From the IMG/VR virus record IMGVR_UViG_3300032315_001572, positions 1 through 64,000 of that record: 64,000 bases of DNA. One strand, written 5' to 3'. Made by a program: the position numbers and the translations under genes. Positions 16,966 through 24,877 of the stretch are shown in pieces. How positions within the stretch are numbered: position 1 is the stretch's first letter; the number at the start of each line of letters is the position of its first letter. Origin of the DNA: a virus. The notes under the pieces are model-generated. The model saw nothing but the letters and a program-made list of their open reading frames with translations, did no database searches and was not told the origin of the DNA.

Positions 16966-18111
16966 ATGAATCAAAATATAAAAGAAACCTATTACGGTAA
17001 AAAGATAGATACTTCTAATATTTTAAATATCGAAGACGCAAGTAGACTCATCAATAATAGAAAAACTATTGTAGTAACTGGCGTTACTGGTCAAGATGGA
17101 AGTCACATGGTAGATTTTTTACTCAAAAATACTGATTATCTTATATTTGGTGGAGTAAGAAGACTGAGCGTTTATAATCATGAGAACATTAGACATATTA
17201 AATCTGATAGATTTCATCTTATTAATTTTGACTTAACGGATTCTCATGCTATATCAAGAACTGTAGAAAAATTGCAACCAGATTATTTTATTAATTTTGC
17301 TGCGCAAAGTTTTGTTGCAAGTAGTTGGGATTTCTCCAAACAAACCTGGCATACAAATTCAACGGCAGTTTTAGATATTCTTGAAGCAATTAGATTATAC
17401 AAACCATCTTGCAGATTATATCAAGCTGGCTCTAGCGAAGAGTTTGGAAACGTAGAGTATTCTCCACAAGATGAAAGCCATCCTTTAAAACCAAGAAGTC
17501 CTTACGGTGCAAGCAAAGCCGCTTCTAGACAGTTGGTAAAAGTTTACAGAGAATCTTATGGGATATATGCAATTCAAGGTTGGCTATTTAATCATGAGGG
17601 TACAAGAAGAGGAGAAGAATTTGTCACTAGAAAGATTAGTAAAAATGTAGCTCGCATTTATAATGCAATTAAAAATAACGAAGACTTCCAACCACTTGAG
17701 TTAGGAAATATTGAAGCTAAACGAGACTGGAGTGATGCAGAAGATTTCATAGAAGGTGTTTGGATGATGTTGAATCAAGATAAATATAATCCAAATTACT
17801 CTGGAGAACCTAAAGAATATATATTCTCTTCAAATGAAACTCATACTATTAAAGAATTTGCTGAAAAAGCCTTTAAATATGCATCAATAAATGGCGAATG
17901 GATTGGAGAAGGAGAACATATCATATTCATAAATAAAGATAAAAAAGTATTACTTCAAATTAATTCAAAATTCTATAGACCAGCAGAAGTAGAGCTTTTG
18001 CTTGGAGATTCTAATAAAGCCAGACAAGAATTAAATTGGAAACCCAAAATTTCATTTGACAAACTAATAGAAAAGATGGTAAACTGGGATATTGAAAATC
18101 TCAAATCATAA
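16966..18111 (+). CDS. gmd: GDP-mannose 4,6-dehydratase
   Basis: Gmd converts GDP-D-mannose to GDP-4-keto-6-deoxymannose, the entry step to GDP-L-fucose, GDP-rhamnose and GDP-perosamine. The NAD(P)-binding motif is T-G-V-T-G-Q-D-G-S near residue 38; the active-site region is A-G-S-S-E-E-F-G near 155; the catalytic Y-x-x-x-K is Y180-G-A-S-K184 in P-R-S-P-Y-G-A-S-K-A. F-N-H-E-G near 205 and R-D-W-S-D-A near 250 are also family motifs. At 381 aa it is close to the normal length. The frame is open further upstream but ATG 16966 fits both the motif spacing and the promoter. No GDP-fucose synthase is visible in the window, so the host or another phage region must supply the next step. Confidence 0.95.
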   Translation: MNQNIKETYYGKKIDTSNILNIEDASRLINNRKTIVVTGVTGQDGSHMVDFLLKNTDYLIFGGVRRLSVYNHENIRHIKSDRFHLINFDLTDSHAISRTVEKLQPDYFINFAAQSFVASSWDFSKQTWHTNSTAVLDILEAIRLYKPSCRLYQAGSSEEFGNVEYSPQDESHPLKPRSPYGASKAASRQLVKVYRESYGIYAIQGWLFNHEGTRRGEEFVTRKISKNVARIYNAIKNNEDFQPLELGNIEAKRDWSDAEDFIEGVWMMLNQDKYNPNYSGEPKEYIFSSNETHTIKEFAEKAFKYASINGEWIGEGEHIIFINKDKKVLLQINSKFYRPAEVELLLGDSNKARQELNWKPKISFDKLIEKMVNWDIENLKS

Positions 18112-18424
18112 ACTTTGTCAATTAATAGTTAAAAAATACGTTAAAGGAAATATAAATTGGCCAAGAGAAATCAAAATCGCCCAAAGACTCGTTAAGAAAT
18201 TTAAATCTTTTGAGTTTTGGGATAATCTCAAAGAACTGGGCAATCCCCCACCATCATTAGCTTGGTTCTTAAAAGCAGAAGGCAAGGCCTTTTTGTTAAG
18301 AGAATATGAGAGTTTTAATATAAATCTAAATATACCCAAAATAGAATTAAAAGAAAATAAAGTAGAAGATGATAAAAAGATTTGCAAAAAACCAAAAACT
18401 CTATTAGAATTCATAAGAAAATAA
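18092..18424 (+). CDS. Small hypothetical protein (110 aa)
   Basis: I do not recognise a family. The protein is Lys-rich and mostly helical, with W-P-R-E-I-K-I-A near residue 23 and N-P-P-P-S-L-A-W-F-L near residue 51. The only usable start is TTG at 18092, which overlaps the end of gmd by 20 nt. It sits between gmd and a glycosyltransferase-like gene in the same direction. An antisense frame of similar length exists but lacks any support. Confidence 0.55.
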   Translation: MKISNHKLCQLIVKKYVKGNINWPREIKIAQRLVKKFKSFEFWDNLKELGNPPPSLAWFLKAEGKAFLLREYESFNINLNIPKIELKENKVEDDKKICKKPKTLLEFIRK

Positions 18425-18425
18425 A

Positions 18426-19133
18426 ATGAAACATATAGCTCTTACCGCTGCAATCAACTATAATGATTATTTAAAAATTTTTAAAAAACATAATTATCAT
18501 TTCTTCGATGAAATACATATAGCTACGGATACTAAAGAAGATAAAGAATTAGAAGAAATTTGTAATGATTCAAAATTTAAATTAATTAAAACTGATAAAT
18601 TTTATAATTATCAAAATAAACCAGCTAGATTCAATAGAGGTGCTGCCTATACATATGCTATGTCAAAAATGGAAAATCCAGAACTAGTAACTGTAATAGA
18701 CGCAGACACAATACTACCAGATTATTATATAAATATATTTAATGAACTAAAAAATAATGGCCCATTTGATCAAATGATAAGTGCCAGAAGATTCGTATTA
18801 GAAGAATATCAAGATTACGAAAAAGTCTTTATAAATAAAGATCCAGATTACAAACCAGAAATAAAAAGTTTTGATTGGGGATGGGGTTATTTACAAATTT
18901 TTCATGCTAAAAGTAAATGGTTAAAACAAGGTTTACAATATCCAGAAAATGACGATTGTACAACTTCGGATTTTTTATTCAGAAGACAATTTGGATGGCA
19001 TGTTTTTAGAAATGATACAGAGGAACATTATTGGGACCCATCAGCACAAATATGCTTAAGAAACTATACAGTTTATGGTTTAGGCCCAAATAATATAAAT
19101 GCACAAGGAAGAACAGCTAAAAAGTTTATTTAA
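18426..19133 (+). CDS. GT-A-type glycosyltransferase-like protein
   Basis: The protein (235 aa) has a probable GT-A core. The pattern V-T-V-I-D-A-D-T-I-L-P near residue 90 matches the metal-binding D-x-D strand, and W-G-W-G-Y-L-Q-I-F near residue 153 resembles the acceptor-side G-W-G motif of family 2 and 7 relatives. D-D-C-T-T-S-D near residue 178 could provide the catalytic base. It begins 1 nt after the preceding stop codon. It is the last gene of the glycan island, before the recA promoter. Confidence 0.72.
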   Translation: MKHIALTAAINYNDYLKIFKKHNYHFFDEIHIATDTKEDKELEEICNDSKFKLIKTDKFYNYQNKPARFNRGAAYTYAMSKMENPELVTVIDADTILPDYYINIFNELKNNGPFDQMISARRFVLEEYQDYEKVFINKDPDYKPEIKSFDWGWGYLQIFHAKSKWLKQGLQYPENDDCTTSDFLFRRQFGWHVFRNDTEEHYWDPSAQICLRNYTVYGLGPNNINAQGRTAKKFI

Positions 19134-19135
19134 AC

Positions 19136-19163
19136 TTGCATTTTTTAAAATTTACATTATAAT
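19136..19163 (+). promoter_or_regulatory. Sigma70-type promoter of recA (leaderless)
   Basis: TTGCAT (19136-19141), 16 bp and TATAAT (19158-19163) are followed by 6 nt and ATG 19170. The -10 is a perfect consensus. The predicted transcript starts at the ATG, so there is no room for a Shine-Dalgarno. Confidence 0.75.
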
Positions 19164-19169
19164 AATAAT

Positions 19170-20312
19170 ATGGCAAAAAAATCTAAAGAAGAAATTATTG
19201 AATCATCTGGACCAAGCGCATCAGATAGGCTACTATCTTTTTTAAAGGAAAATAAAGAAGATCATTATAATTTTGAGGAAGAAATTTACTATAAAGTATC
19301 AACTGGTAGTTTAAACCTGGACATCGCTACAAGCGGTGGTTTATGTCCAGGGTTACATAGATTTATTGGGATGAATGAAGGTGGAAAAACTTCAGAAGCA
19401 CTTGAAGTAACAAAGAATTTTCTTAAAACAGTAGCTAATTCAAGAGCGTTACTCTTCAAAGCAGAAGGAAGATTGAGCAAAGAAATTAAAGATCGTTCTG
19501 GCATTAAATTTGTAACTGATGCAAAAGAATGGGTTGATGGAACTTGCTTCGTATTTGAATGTAATATTTTTGAAACAGTTTCTGAACTGATGAAAGATCT
19601 TATTCAATCTAATGATGAAAACAAAAGGTATATGTTTATTCTTGATTCAGTTGATGGTTTAATGACAAAAGGCGATTCTCAAAAGAGCATGACAGAAGCA
19701 ACAAAAGTTGCTGGTGGAGCGGTTATTTCTTCGATGTTGATGAAGAGGATTTCTCTTGCACTTTCTAAGCGCGGTCATATGGCAATCTTTATTAGTCAGG
19801 TTCGATCTGATATTAAACTTGATCCTTACGCAGCCAATAAAGATATTCGTCAAACTACTGCAACTGGTGGAAATGCGTTATTACATTTTGCTAATTGGAT
19901 TCTTGAATTTGAACCAAAGTTTAATAAAGATCTTATTCTTGAAAAACCAAATGATAAATATGATCCAGTTAAGAACAAAATTATTGGACATAATGTTAAA
20001 ATTATTATTAAAAAATCCACAAATGAATCTACAAACTCTAAGATTCAATATCCAATTAAATATGGTCGCAAGGATGGCTCTTCAGTTTGGAGGGAATACG
20101 AGATTATTGACCAAATCTTATCTTGGGAATTTGCAACTGCAAAAGGAGCATGGGTTACTTTTTCCGACGAAATCATTGATGAACTTAAAAAAGTAAATCT
20201 AGAGCTTAAGAAGCAACATCAAGGAATAGATAACCTAAGATCTTATCTAGAAGAAAATAAATCAATCGTAGACTATTTCTATAATAAATTCATTAACACT
20301 CTTGCGTCATGA
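19170..20312 (+). CDS. recA: RecA-family recombinase
   Basis: RecA/UvsX-type ATPases form filaments on single-stranded DNA and catalyse strand exchange. The N-terminal region has S-T-G-S-L-N-L-D-I-A-T-S-G-G-L near residue 44, typical of RecA. Walker A is G-M-N-E-G-G-K-T at 67-74, and Walker B lies in Y-M-F-I-L-D-S-V-D-G-L near residue 152. A-T-G-G-N-A-L near residue 228 lies in the DNA-binding loop 2 region. At 380 aa it is slightly longer than E. coli RecA (353), and the C-terminal 90 residues are divergent. It heads the replication and recombination block. Confidence 0.92.
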   Translation: MAKKSKEEIIESSGPSASDRLLSFLKENKEDHYNFEEEIYYKVSTGSLNLDIATSGGLCPGLHRFIGMNEGGKTSEALEVTKNFLKTVANSRALLFKAEGRLSKEIKDRSGIKFVTDAKEWVDGTCFVFECNIFETVSELMKDLIQSNDENKRYMFILDSVDGLMTKGDSQKSMTEATKVAGGAVISSMLMKRISLALSKRGHMAIFISQVRSDIKLDPYAANKDIRQTTATGGNALLHFANWILEFEPKFNKDLILEKPNDKYDPVKNKIIGHNVKIIIKKSTNESTNSKIQYPIKYGRKDGSSVWREYEIIDQILSWEFATAKGAWVTFSDEIIDELKKVNLELKKQHQGIDNLRSYLEENKSIVDYFYNKFINTLAS

Positions 20313-20728
20313 GATTACTAAATATTAACGGCAAGCTCGTTAATAAAAATGTAAGAAACTATGAAATAAATTGGGATGGAAAATGCAGAAGTAAATTGCA
20401 ATTTAAATTCAAACAATTCTTCTATCCTTACTGGAAAAATCACATTGTATATGAAGAATTTCCAGTTTATGGAAGCATGCTTAAAATTGATTTATTAAAT
20501 GCAACTAAAAAGATAGCAGTTGAGATACAAGGCGATCAACATGAGAGCTTTAATAAGTTCTTTCACGATAATTCTAGATTAAAATATCTTCAAAGTATAA
20601 AAAGAGATGTTAAAAAAGAAAAATGGTTAGAAATGAATGGATTTAAGTTTCTAGAACTCTATGAAAATGATTTAAAAAACCTATCACCACAATATATAGA
20701 AGAAAAGTGCGGAATATTGATTATTTAA
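20309..20728 (+). CDS. Vsr/DUF559-type PD-(D/E)XK nuclease
   Basis: The protein (139 aa) has the compact endonuclease fold of very-short-patch-repair and DUF559 proteins. Catalytic residues are visible: D61 in L-K-I-D-L-L, E72-x-Q74 in I-A-V-E-I-Q-G-D and H78 in G-D-Q-H-E. A conserved tail pattern, D-V-K-K-E-K-W-L-E-M-N-G-F (near 105-117), and a later beta strand complete the fold. It overlaps recA by 4 nt, so it probably acts with RecA in recombination or junction processing. It could also be a nicking or homing-type enzyme. Confidence 0.8.
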   Translation: MRLLNINGKLVNKNVRNYEINWDGKCRSKLQFKFKQFFYPYWKNHIVYEEFPVYGSMLKIDLLNATKKIAVEIQGDQHESFNKFFHDNSRLKYLQSIKRDVKKEKWLEMNGFKFLELYENDLKNLSPQYIEEKCGILII

Positions 20729-20735
20729 GTGTAAA
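20728..20735 (+). promoter_or_regulatory. Candidate late-type promoter AGTGTAAA
   Basis: AGTGTAAA ends 8 nt before the GTG start at 20744, the spacing seen for late-type boxes elsewhere. It differs at the last base from AGTGTAAT, and its gene is otherwise unremarkable. Confidence 0.3.
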
Positions 20736-20743
20736 ATTTTCTG

Positions 20744-21004
20744 GTGACAAATAAGAAAAAATTCAATTTCCCAGCATCTCTTTTAAAACAAATTGATGAA
20801 TGTAGTTTCGGTGGATATATTCTTTTTAATTTTTCAAGCAAAGGCGAACCTCAAGTATATACAAAATTTGATAATCAAATAAATGCCATGGCTCTTTTAT
20901 ATTATTTAAATACATGGGGACAAAGCATAGATCAACTAAATTTAGAAGCAACTACAGACCTAATCGCCAGAAAAAACGAGAACGAAGATTCAGAAGAAGA
21001 ATAA
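20744..21004 (+). CDS. Small acidic-tailed hypothetical protein (86 aa)
   Basis: I do not recognise a family. The start is GTG at 20744. The body has alternating hydrophobic residues (G-G-Y-I-L-F-N-F-S), and the C-terminus ends in a strongly acidic run of Glu and Asp, a feature of proteins that contact DNA-replication enzymes or mimic DNA. It sits between the nuclease gene and a convergent minus-strand orphan. The function is unknown. Confidence 0.65.
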   Translation: MTNKKKFNFPASLLKQIDECSFGGYILFNFSSKGEPQVYTKFDNQINAMALLYYLNTWGQSIDQLNLEATTDLIARKNENEDSEEE

Positions 21005-21020
21005 AATTTATTTTTTTAAT

Positions 21021-21794
21021 TTAATGCCAGTATTCTATAGCTTCAAGCGAAGATTCTATATAACCACCACCGTTTGGCCAAAAGAAAATATTAGGATTGT
21101 CACCTCTGTTTATAGGCGCAGAACCTACTGTTTTACCATCAATTATATAGTATAATGTACCTATTTGTGTTTCGTTTTCAAAACGATTTCCATACCAAAA
21201 AGCATCTCCGCCATCAAAATTACTTGCCATTGATGGGAGTGGCAGACCATGAAAATTATTCCATGCATCCCTTGTGATATAATTATAAATATTGATGCCA
21301 CCTAGACCAGCAGGAATTGGATCATCTACATTGGGACCACTTATAAATCCATAATCATCACTATATAAATTTGCCATACAAACCAAATCGGTTTGTTTTT
21401 TTATAGTCTTTGCTTGTTGATTTATACTAAAACCTTTATTAAATTGTGAAGTTATTGATCCGCTATAGTTTCCTGGTATAATATTTCCATTTCCCAATAT
21501 CATTTTTAAACGAGCGTTTATTGTGAATCTCCACGTTTTAACTCTCCAAAAAGCAATCATTATAGTTTTAAGGCTTAATGGACTAGTTCCGTATTCTGGC
21601 CATTCACTTACACAGAATGGAAAAGCCCCAACTTTACCATCTTCATCTAAAATAGGGCAACCTTCATTATTAACTGGACTTCTTAAAGAACAAGCGCAAG
21701 CTTTTAGATCACCATCGTTTCCAACAGCTATCTCTTTAAGAATACCTTTAAGGTAGTCTGGATAATCTGCTCCTGATGTTAATCCACATGGCAT
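21021..21794 (-). CDS. Hypothetical protein, probable virion or late protein (257 aa)
   Basis: I do not recognise a family. The protein has four Cys in its first 60 residues (C3, C33 and C35 in K-A-C-A-C-S-L, and C46 or so), then Trp-, Asn- and Gly-rich beta-type sequence through to the C-terminus. It is a single minus-strand gene inside the plus-strand replication block. Its ATG is preceded 7 nt upstream by AGTGTAAT, the motif of the tail genes, so late expression and a structural role are inferred. It is convergent with the 20744 gene (16 nt gap) and divergent from dnaB. Confidence 0.72.
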   Translation of the reverse strand: MPCGLTSGADYPDYLKGILKEIAVGNDGDLKACACSLRSPVNNEGCPILDEDGKVGAFPFCVSEWPEYGTSPLSLKTIMIAFWRVKTWRFTINARLKMILGNGNIIPGNYSGSITSQFNKGFSINQQAKTIKKQTDLVCMANLYSDDYGFISGPNVDDPIPAGLGGINIYNYITRDAWNNFHGLPLPSMASNFDGGDAFWYGNRFENETQIGTLYYIIDGKTVGSAPINRGDNPNIFFWPNGGGYIESSLEAIEYWH

Positions 21795-21801
21795 ATTCCA
21801 A

Positions 21802-21809
21802 ATTACACT
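21802..21809 (-). promoter_or_regulatory. Late-type promoter AGTGTAAT overlapping the dnaB -35 box
   Basis: Minus-strand AGTGTAAT ends 7 nt before ATG 21794. Its outer base coincides with the first base of the plus-strand TTGACT box at 21809-21814, so the two divergent promoters abut and share that base. Confidence 0.6.
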
Positions 21810-21837
21810 TGACTTTTCATTTTTAATTTGGTATCAT
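21809..21837 (+). promoter_or_regulatory. Sigma70-type promoter of dnaB (leaderless or near-leaderless)
   Basis: TTGACT (21809-21814), 17 bp and TATCAT (21832-21837) are followed by 9 nt and ATG 21847. The predicted 5' untranslated region is only about 2-4 nt. An AAAGG directly abuts the ATG and is too close to act as a normal Shine-Dalgarno. Confidence 0.75.
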
Positions 21838-21846
21838 ATATAAAGG

Positions 21847-23331
21847 ATGATTTATTCTTTACAAGTAGAAAGACACGTATTAAGCGGTCTATTAAAACAT
21901 CAAGATTTATTTGCAGATGTTGATGTATTTTTAACAGAGAATGACTTTTACAATGATGTTCATTGCACTATTTATTCAATATTCAAGAACATTAAACATA
22001 AAGGTGAAAACGTAGATAAAGTACTATTAGCGGAAAAAATTAAGAATCTTGGAATCTCATTTAAAGACGAGATTAATATCTTTGATTACATTGATAATTT
22101 AAGTTTCTCACAAATAACTCAAGAAGCCACAATGGAAGCATGCAAAGAACTTATTAAATTACGGGTCAGAAGAGAGATTTCCTCAACAGCAGATAAACTT
22201 AAAGAATATGTCACAAAAAATTCGGATGAATCGCTTGATTCTATTATTACTAAAATAGATCAGATTTATAATAAAAAGATTTCATCTTACTCAGAAAATG
22301 ATATGCCAATTAATATTTTTGAAGGAGTAGAAGATCTTATTGAAGAAATTGGCAATAGTCCAAAAGAAGATACTGGACTTATAACTCCATATTCTGAATT
22401 TAATAGAATGTATGGTGGTTTAAAGAATGGCAATATTTACGCTATTGCTAGTAGGCCAGGTCAAGGCAAATCAACTTGGTTAAATGATATCTGTTTTAAA
22501 ACTTCTATTAATCCCAAGAATAAAACTAAAACTCTTATTCTTGATACTGAAATGCAAACTGTAGATATTCAATTAAGAATGGTTGCATCTTTGAGTGGTG
22601 TTCCAGTTTGGTATCTTGAAACTGGTAATTGGCGTAAAAACGAAGAGATGACCAAGAAAGTAAGAGAAGCTTGGGATAAAGTTAAAAAATATGAATACTT
22701 TCATTATCATGTGGGCAATAAAAATATTGATCAAGTATGTTCAATTATTCGCAGATGGTATCTCTCTAAAGTCGGAAGAGGAAATCAAGCTATGATTGCT
22801 TATGATTATATTAAACTAACTGGAGAAAAAGTAGGCCAAAATTGGGCAGAGCATCAAGCAATTGGAGATAAGATTGATAAACTAAAAAGAATTTCAGAAG
22901 AAATTCATTGTCCAATTATTACAGCTATGCAATTAAATAGAACTGGCGAGAGCTTCAATAGAAAGGGATCAGAGGTTGTGGATGATAGCTCTGTGATTTC
23001 ACTTTCAGATAGATTACAATGGTTTGCATCATTTGTAGCAATCTTTAGAAGAAAAACTCTAGATGAGATTACTCTTGATGGTCAAGCATTTGGAACTCAT
23101 AAATTGATTCCGACAAAAACTAGATTCCAAGGAAAAGATGCAGCTGGTCATCAAGATTTAGTTAGAAGGCTAGATTGCACTGGTAAAGAGATCTGGTCAC
23201 AAAATTATTTAAATTATAACGTTCAAAACTTTAATATTGAAGAAAGAGGATCACTAGCAGACGTAGCAGAGCGTCAAAGAGAACAATACGAACTTAATGA
23301 TGCAAACGCAAATGATGGAGAACTATTATGA
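21847..23331 (+). CDS. dnaB: Replicative DNA helicase, DnaB family
   Basis: DnaB-type hexameric helicases unwind the replication fork 5' to 3'. The N-terminal domain (1-150) shows the usual Q-V-E-R-H-V-L-S-G-L-L start. Walker A lies in A-S-R-P-G-Q-G-K-S-T near residues 200-209, and I-L-D-T-E-M-Q near 232 corresponds to the family's S-L-E-M segment. Q-L-N-R near 360 marks motif H4, and residues beyond 380 include the arginine-finger region. The length (494 aa) is normal. It overlaps thyX by 4 nt. It likely works with the primase-like and polymerase genes that follow. Confidence 0.93.
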   Translation: MIYSLQVERHVLSGLLKHQDLFADVDVFLTENDFYNDVHCTIYSIFKNIKHKGENVDKVLLAEKIKNLGISFKDEINIFDYIDNLSFSQITQEATMEACKELIKLRVRREISSTADKLKEYVTKNSDESLDSIITKIDQIYNKKISSYSENDMPINIFEGVEDLIEEIGNSPKEDTGLITPYSEFNRMYGGLKNGNIYAIASRPGQGKSTWLNDICFKTSINPKNKTKTLILDTEMQTVDIQLRMVASLSGVPVWYLETGNWRKNEEMTKKVREAWDKVKKYEYFHYHVGNKNIDQVCSIIRRWYLSKVGRGNQAMIAYDYIKLTGEKVGQNWAEHQAIGDKIDKLKRISEEIHCPIITAMQLNRTGESFNRKGSEVVDDSSVISLSDRLQWFASFVAIFRRKTLDEITLDGQAFGTHKLIPTKTRFQGKDAAGHQDLVRRLDCTGKEIWSQNYLNYNVQNFNIEERGSLADVAERQREQYELNDANANDGELL

Positions 23332-23984
23332 ATGTAGATTTAATATCAATTACAAAGCCAGAAATTAAAGGAATTAGAAATCCAGAAGACTTGGTGGCAT
23401 TTTGCGCTAGAGTCAGTAATCCATCTAATCAGATGAATATTGAAACTGCTCCAAAGCTATTAAAATTTTTAATTAAACACAAGCATTGGAGCCCATTTGA
23501 ATTGGTTGATATGTGTGTTGAAATTAAAACTAGCAGAGGAATTGCGGCTCAAATTCTTAGGCACAGATCATTTAGCTTTCAAGAATTTAGTCAAAGATAT
23601 AGTGTTGCAAATGAATTTGAAGACATTGAACTCAGATTGCAAGGAGATAAGAATCGACAAGTAGGTGAAATTCTTATGAAAACAAATACCGATGCATATG
23701 ATAAAGTCAATGAAGTTCTAATAGAGTCTCTATCGCTTTCTCAACATTGTTATGATACAATGATTGAAAATGGGATTGCGAAAGAAGTAGCAAGAATGAT
23801 ATTACCCCTAACAACTCAAACTACAATGTACATGAAAGGCTCATTAAGAAGCTGGATTCATTATATAGAATTGAGAACAGAACAGAATACTCAAAAAGAA
23901 CATAGAGTAATTGCAGAAAAGTGTAAAAAGATTTTCATTAAAGAATTTCCTACAATAAGTGAGGCTTTAGAATGGAAGAGTTAA
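23328..23984 (+). CDS. thyX: Flavin-dependent thymidylate synthase
   Basis: ThyX makes dTMP from dUMP using methylenetetrahydrofolate and FAD. The diagnostic motif R-H-R-x-x-S-x-x-x-x-S-x-R is present as R78-H-R-S-F-S83-F-Q-E-F-S88-Q-R90. A C-terminal region with I-H-Y-I-E-L-R (near 180) carries the Arg that activates dUMP. At 218 aa it has family-normal length. It overlaps both neighbours and supplies thymidylate for phage DNA synthesis, fitting for an AT-rich genome. Confidence 0.95.
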   Translation: MNVDLISITKPEIKGIRNPEDLVAFCARVSNPSNQMNIETAPKLLKFLIKHKHWSPFELVDMCVEIKTSRGIAAQILRHRSFSFQEFSQRYSVANEFEDIELRLQGDKNRQVGEILMKTNTDAYDKVNEVLIESLSLSQHCYDTMIENGIAKEVARMILPLTTQTTMYMKGSLRSWIHYIELRTEQNTQKEHRVIAEKCKKIFIKEFPTISEALEWKS

Positions 23985-24877
23985 ATGTATATCAAATCTT
24001 AACAGATCTTGGTTACCAATTAAAAGATTGTGGAAAAGAATTTAGAGCTAAACCTTTATATAGGGATAGCGATAATGATTCTGTATTAAGAATCTACAAA
24101 GATACTGGTAAATGGGTTGATTTCAAACAGAATATGAGTGGAGATATAAATTCATTAGTTAAATTAACGCTTAAATTAGAAAACCCAAACCAAGCCCAAG
24201 AATGGCTTAAAAATAAAAACTTTGCATTTAAAAACCCAACAGAACCTCAAAAACCACTTATAAAATCTTCTAAAAAATTTGACATAGAAATTCTTTCTAG
24301 ATTAGAAGATGATCAAAGCTATTGGCTAAAAAGAGGGATAGATACTGAAACACTAAAAGTTTTTAAAGGTGGAGTTGCAAAAATGGGAAAGATGAAAAAC
24401 AGATATGTATTTCCTATTTTTAATGCTAAGAATAATATTATAGGATTTTCTGGAAGAGACATTACTAATTTATCTAAGATAAAGTGGAAACATATTGGTG
24501 AGAAAACAGAGTTTGTTTATCCATTATTTGTTAACTCAGAAATTATACAACAGCAAAAAGAAATAATCTTGGTTGAAAGTATTGGAGATATGCTGAGTTT
24601 ATGGCAAGCTGGAGTTGAGAATACTCTAGTTACATTTGGAACTAGTTTAAGTTTAGCGATCTTAAATTATTCTTTAAAGCTTGATCCAAAAAAGATTTAT
24701 ATCAGTTTAAATAATGATTCAAATAAAAACAATGCTGGAAATATTGCAGCAGAAAAAACTGAAGTCAGATTGAGTAGATACTTTGACAAGAACCAACTTA
24801 AAATAGCTCTACCACCTAAAAAAGATTTTGGCGAAATGACAAAAGAAGAAATAGCTCAATGGAAAAACAATCTTTAA
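23972..24877 (+). CDS. DnaG/Toprim-type primase-like protein, zinc motif lost
   Basis: The protein is 301 aa. The first 80 residues have the outline of a CHC2 primase zinc domain (aromatic F-R-A-K-P-L-Y-R, K-W-V-D-F-K, G-D-I-N-S-L-V) but only one Cys (C20), so no zinc ligand set remains. The Toprim half has V-E-S-I-G-D-M-L with the catalytic Glu at 202, a G-T-S motif near 224, and N247-N-D249 where the family has D-x-D; the first Asp is Asn. It could be a divergent active primase or a non-catalytic accessory. It starts inside thyX with GAGG 8 nt upstream. Confidence 0.78.
   Translation: MEELNVYQILTDLGYQLKDCGKEFRAKPLYRDSDNDSVLRIYKDTGKWVDFKQNMSGDINSLVKLTLKLENPNQAQEWLKNKNFAFKNPTEPQKPLIKSSKKFDIEILSRLEDDQSYWLKRGIDTETLKVFKGGVAKMGKMKNRYVFPIFNAKNNIIGFSGRDITNLSKIKWKHIGEKTEFVYPLFVNSEIIQQQKEIILVESIGDMLSLWQAGVENTLVTFGTSLSLAILNYSLKLDPKKIYISLNNDSNKNNAGNIAAEKTEVRLSRYFDKNQLKIALPPKKDFGEMTKEEIAQWKNNL

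Noticed and set aside
18118-18414. Antisense 98-codon frame opposite the small gene at 18092
   Set aside because: The plus-strand frame continues the gene direction of the island; the antisense frame has no ribosome site or late-type box.
1759-19133. The glycan island as a piece of bacterial chromosome joined by assembly error
   Set aside because: AT content and tight gene spacing match the phage genes, and its gmd gene uses the same promoter geometry as the replication genes.
19756-20196. A 146-codon plus-strand frame inside recA
   Set aside because: It is an off-frame shadow of the RecA coding sequence, with Leu/Lys-rich content and no independent signal.
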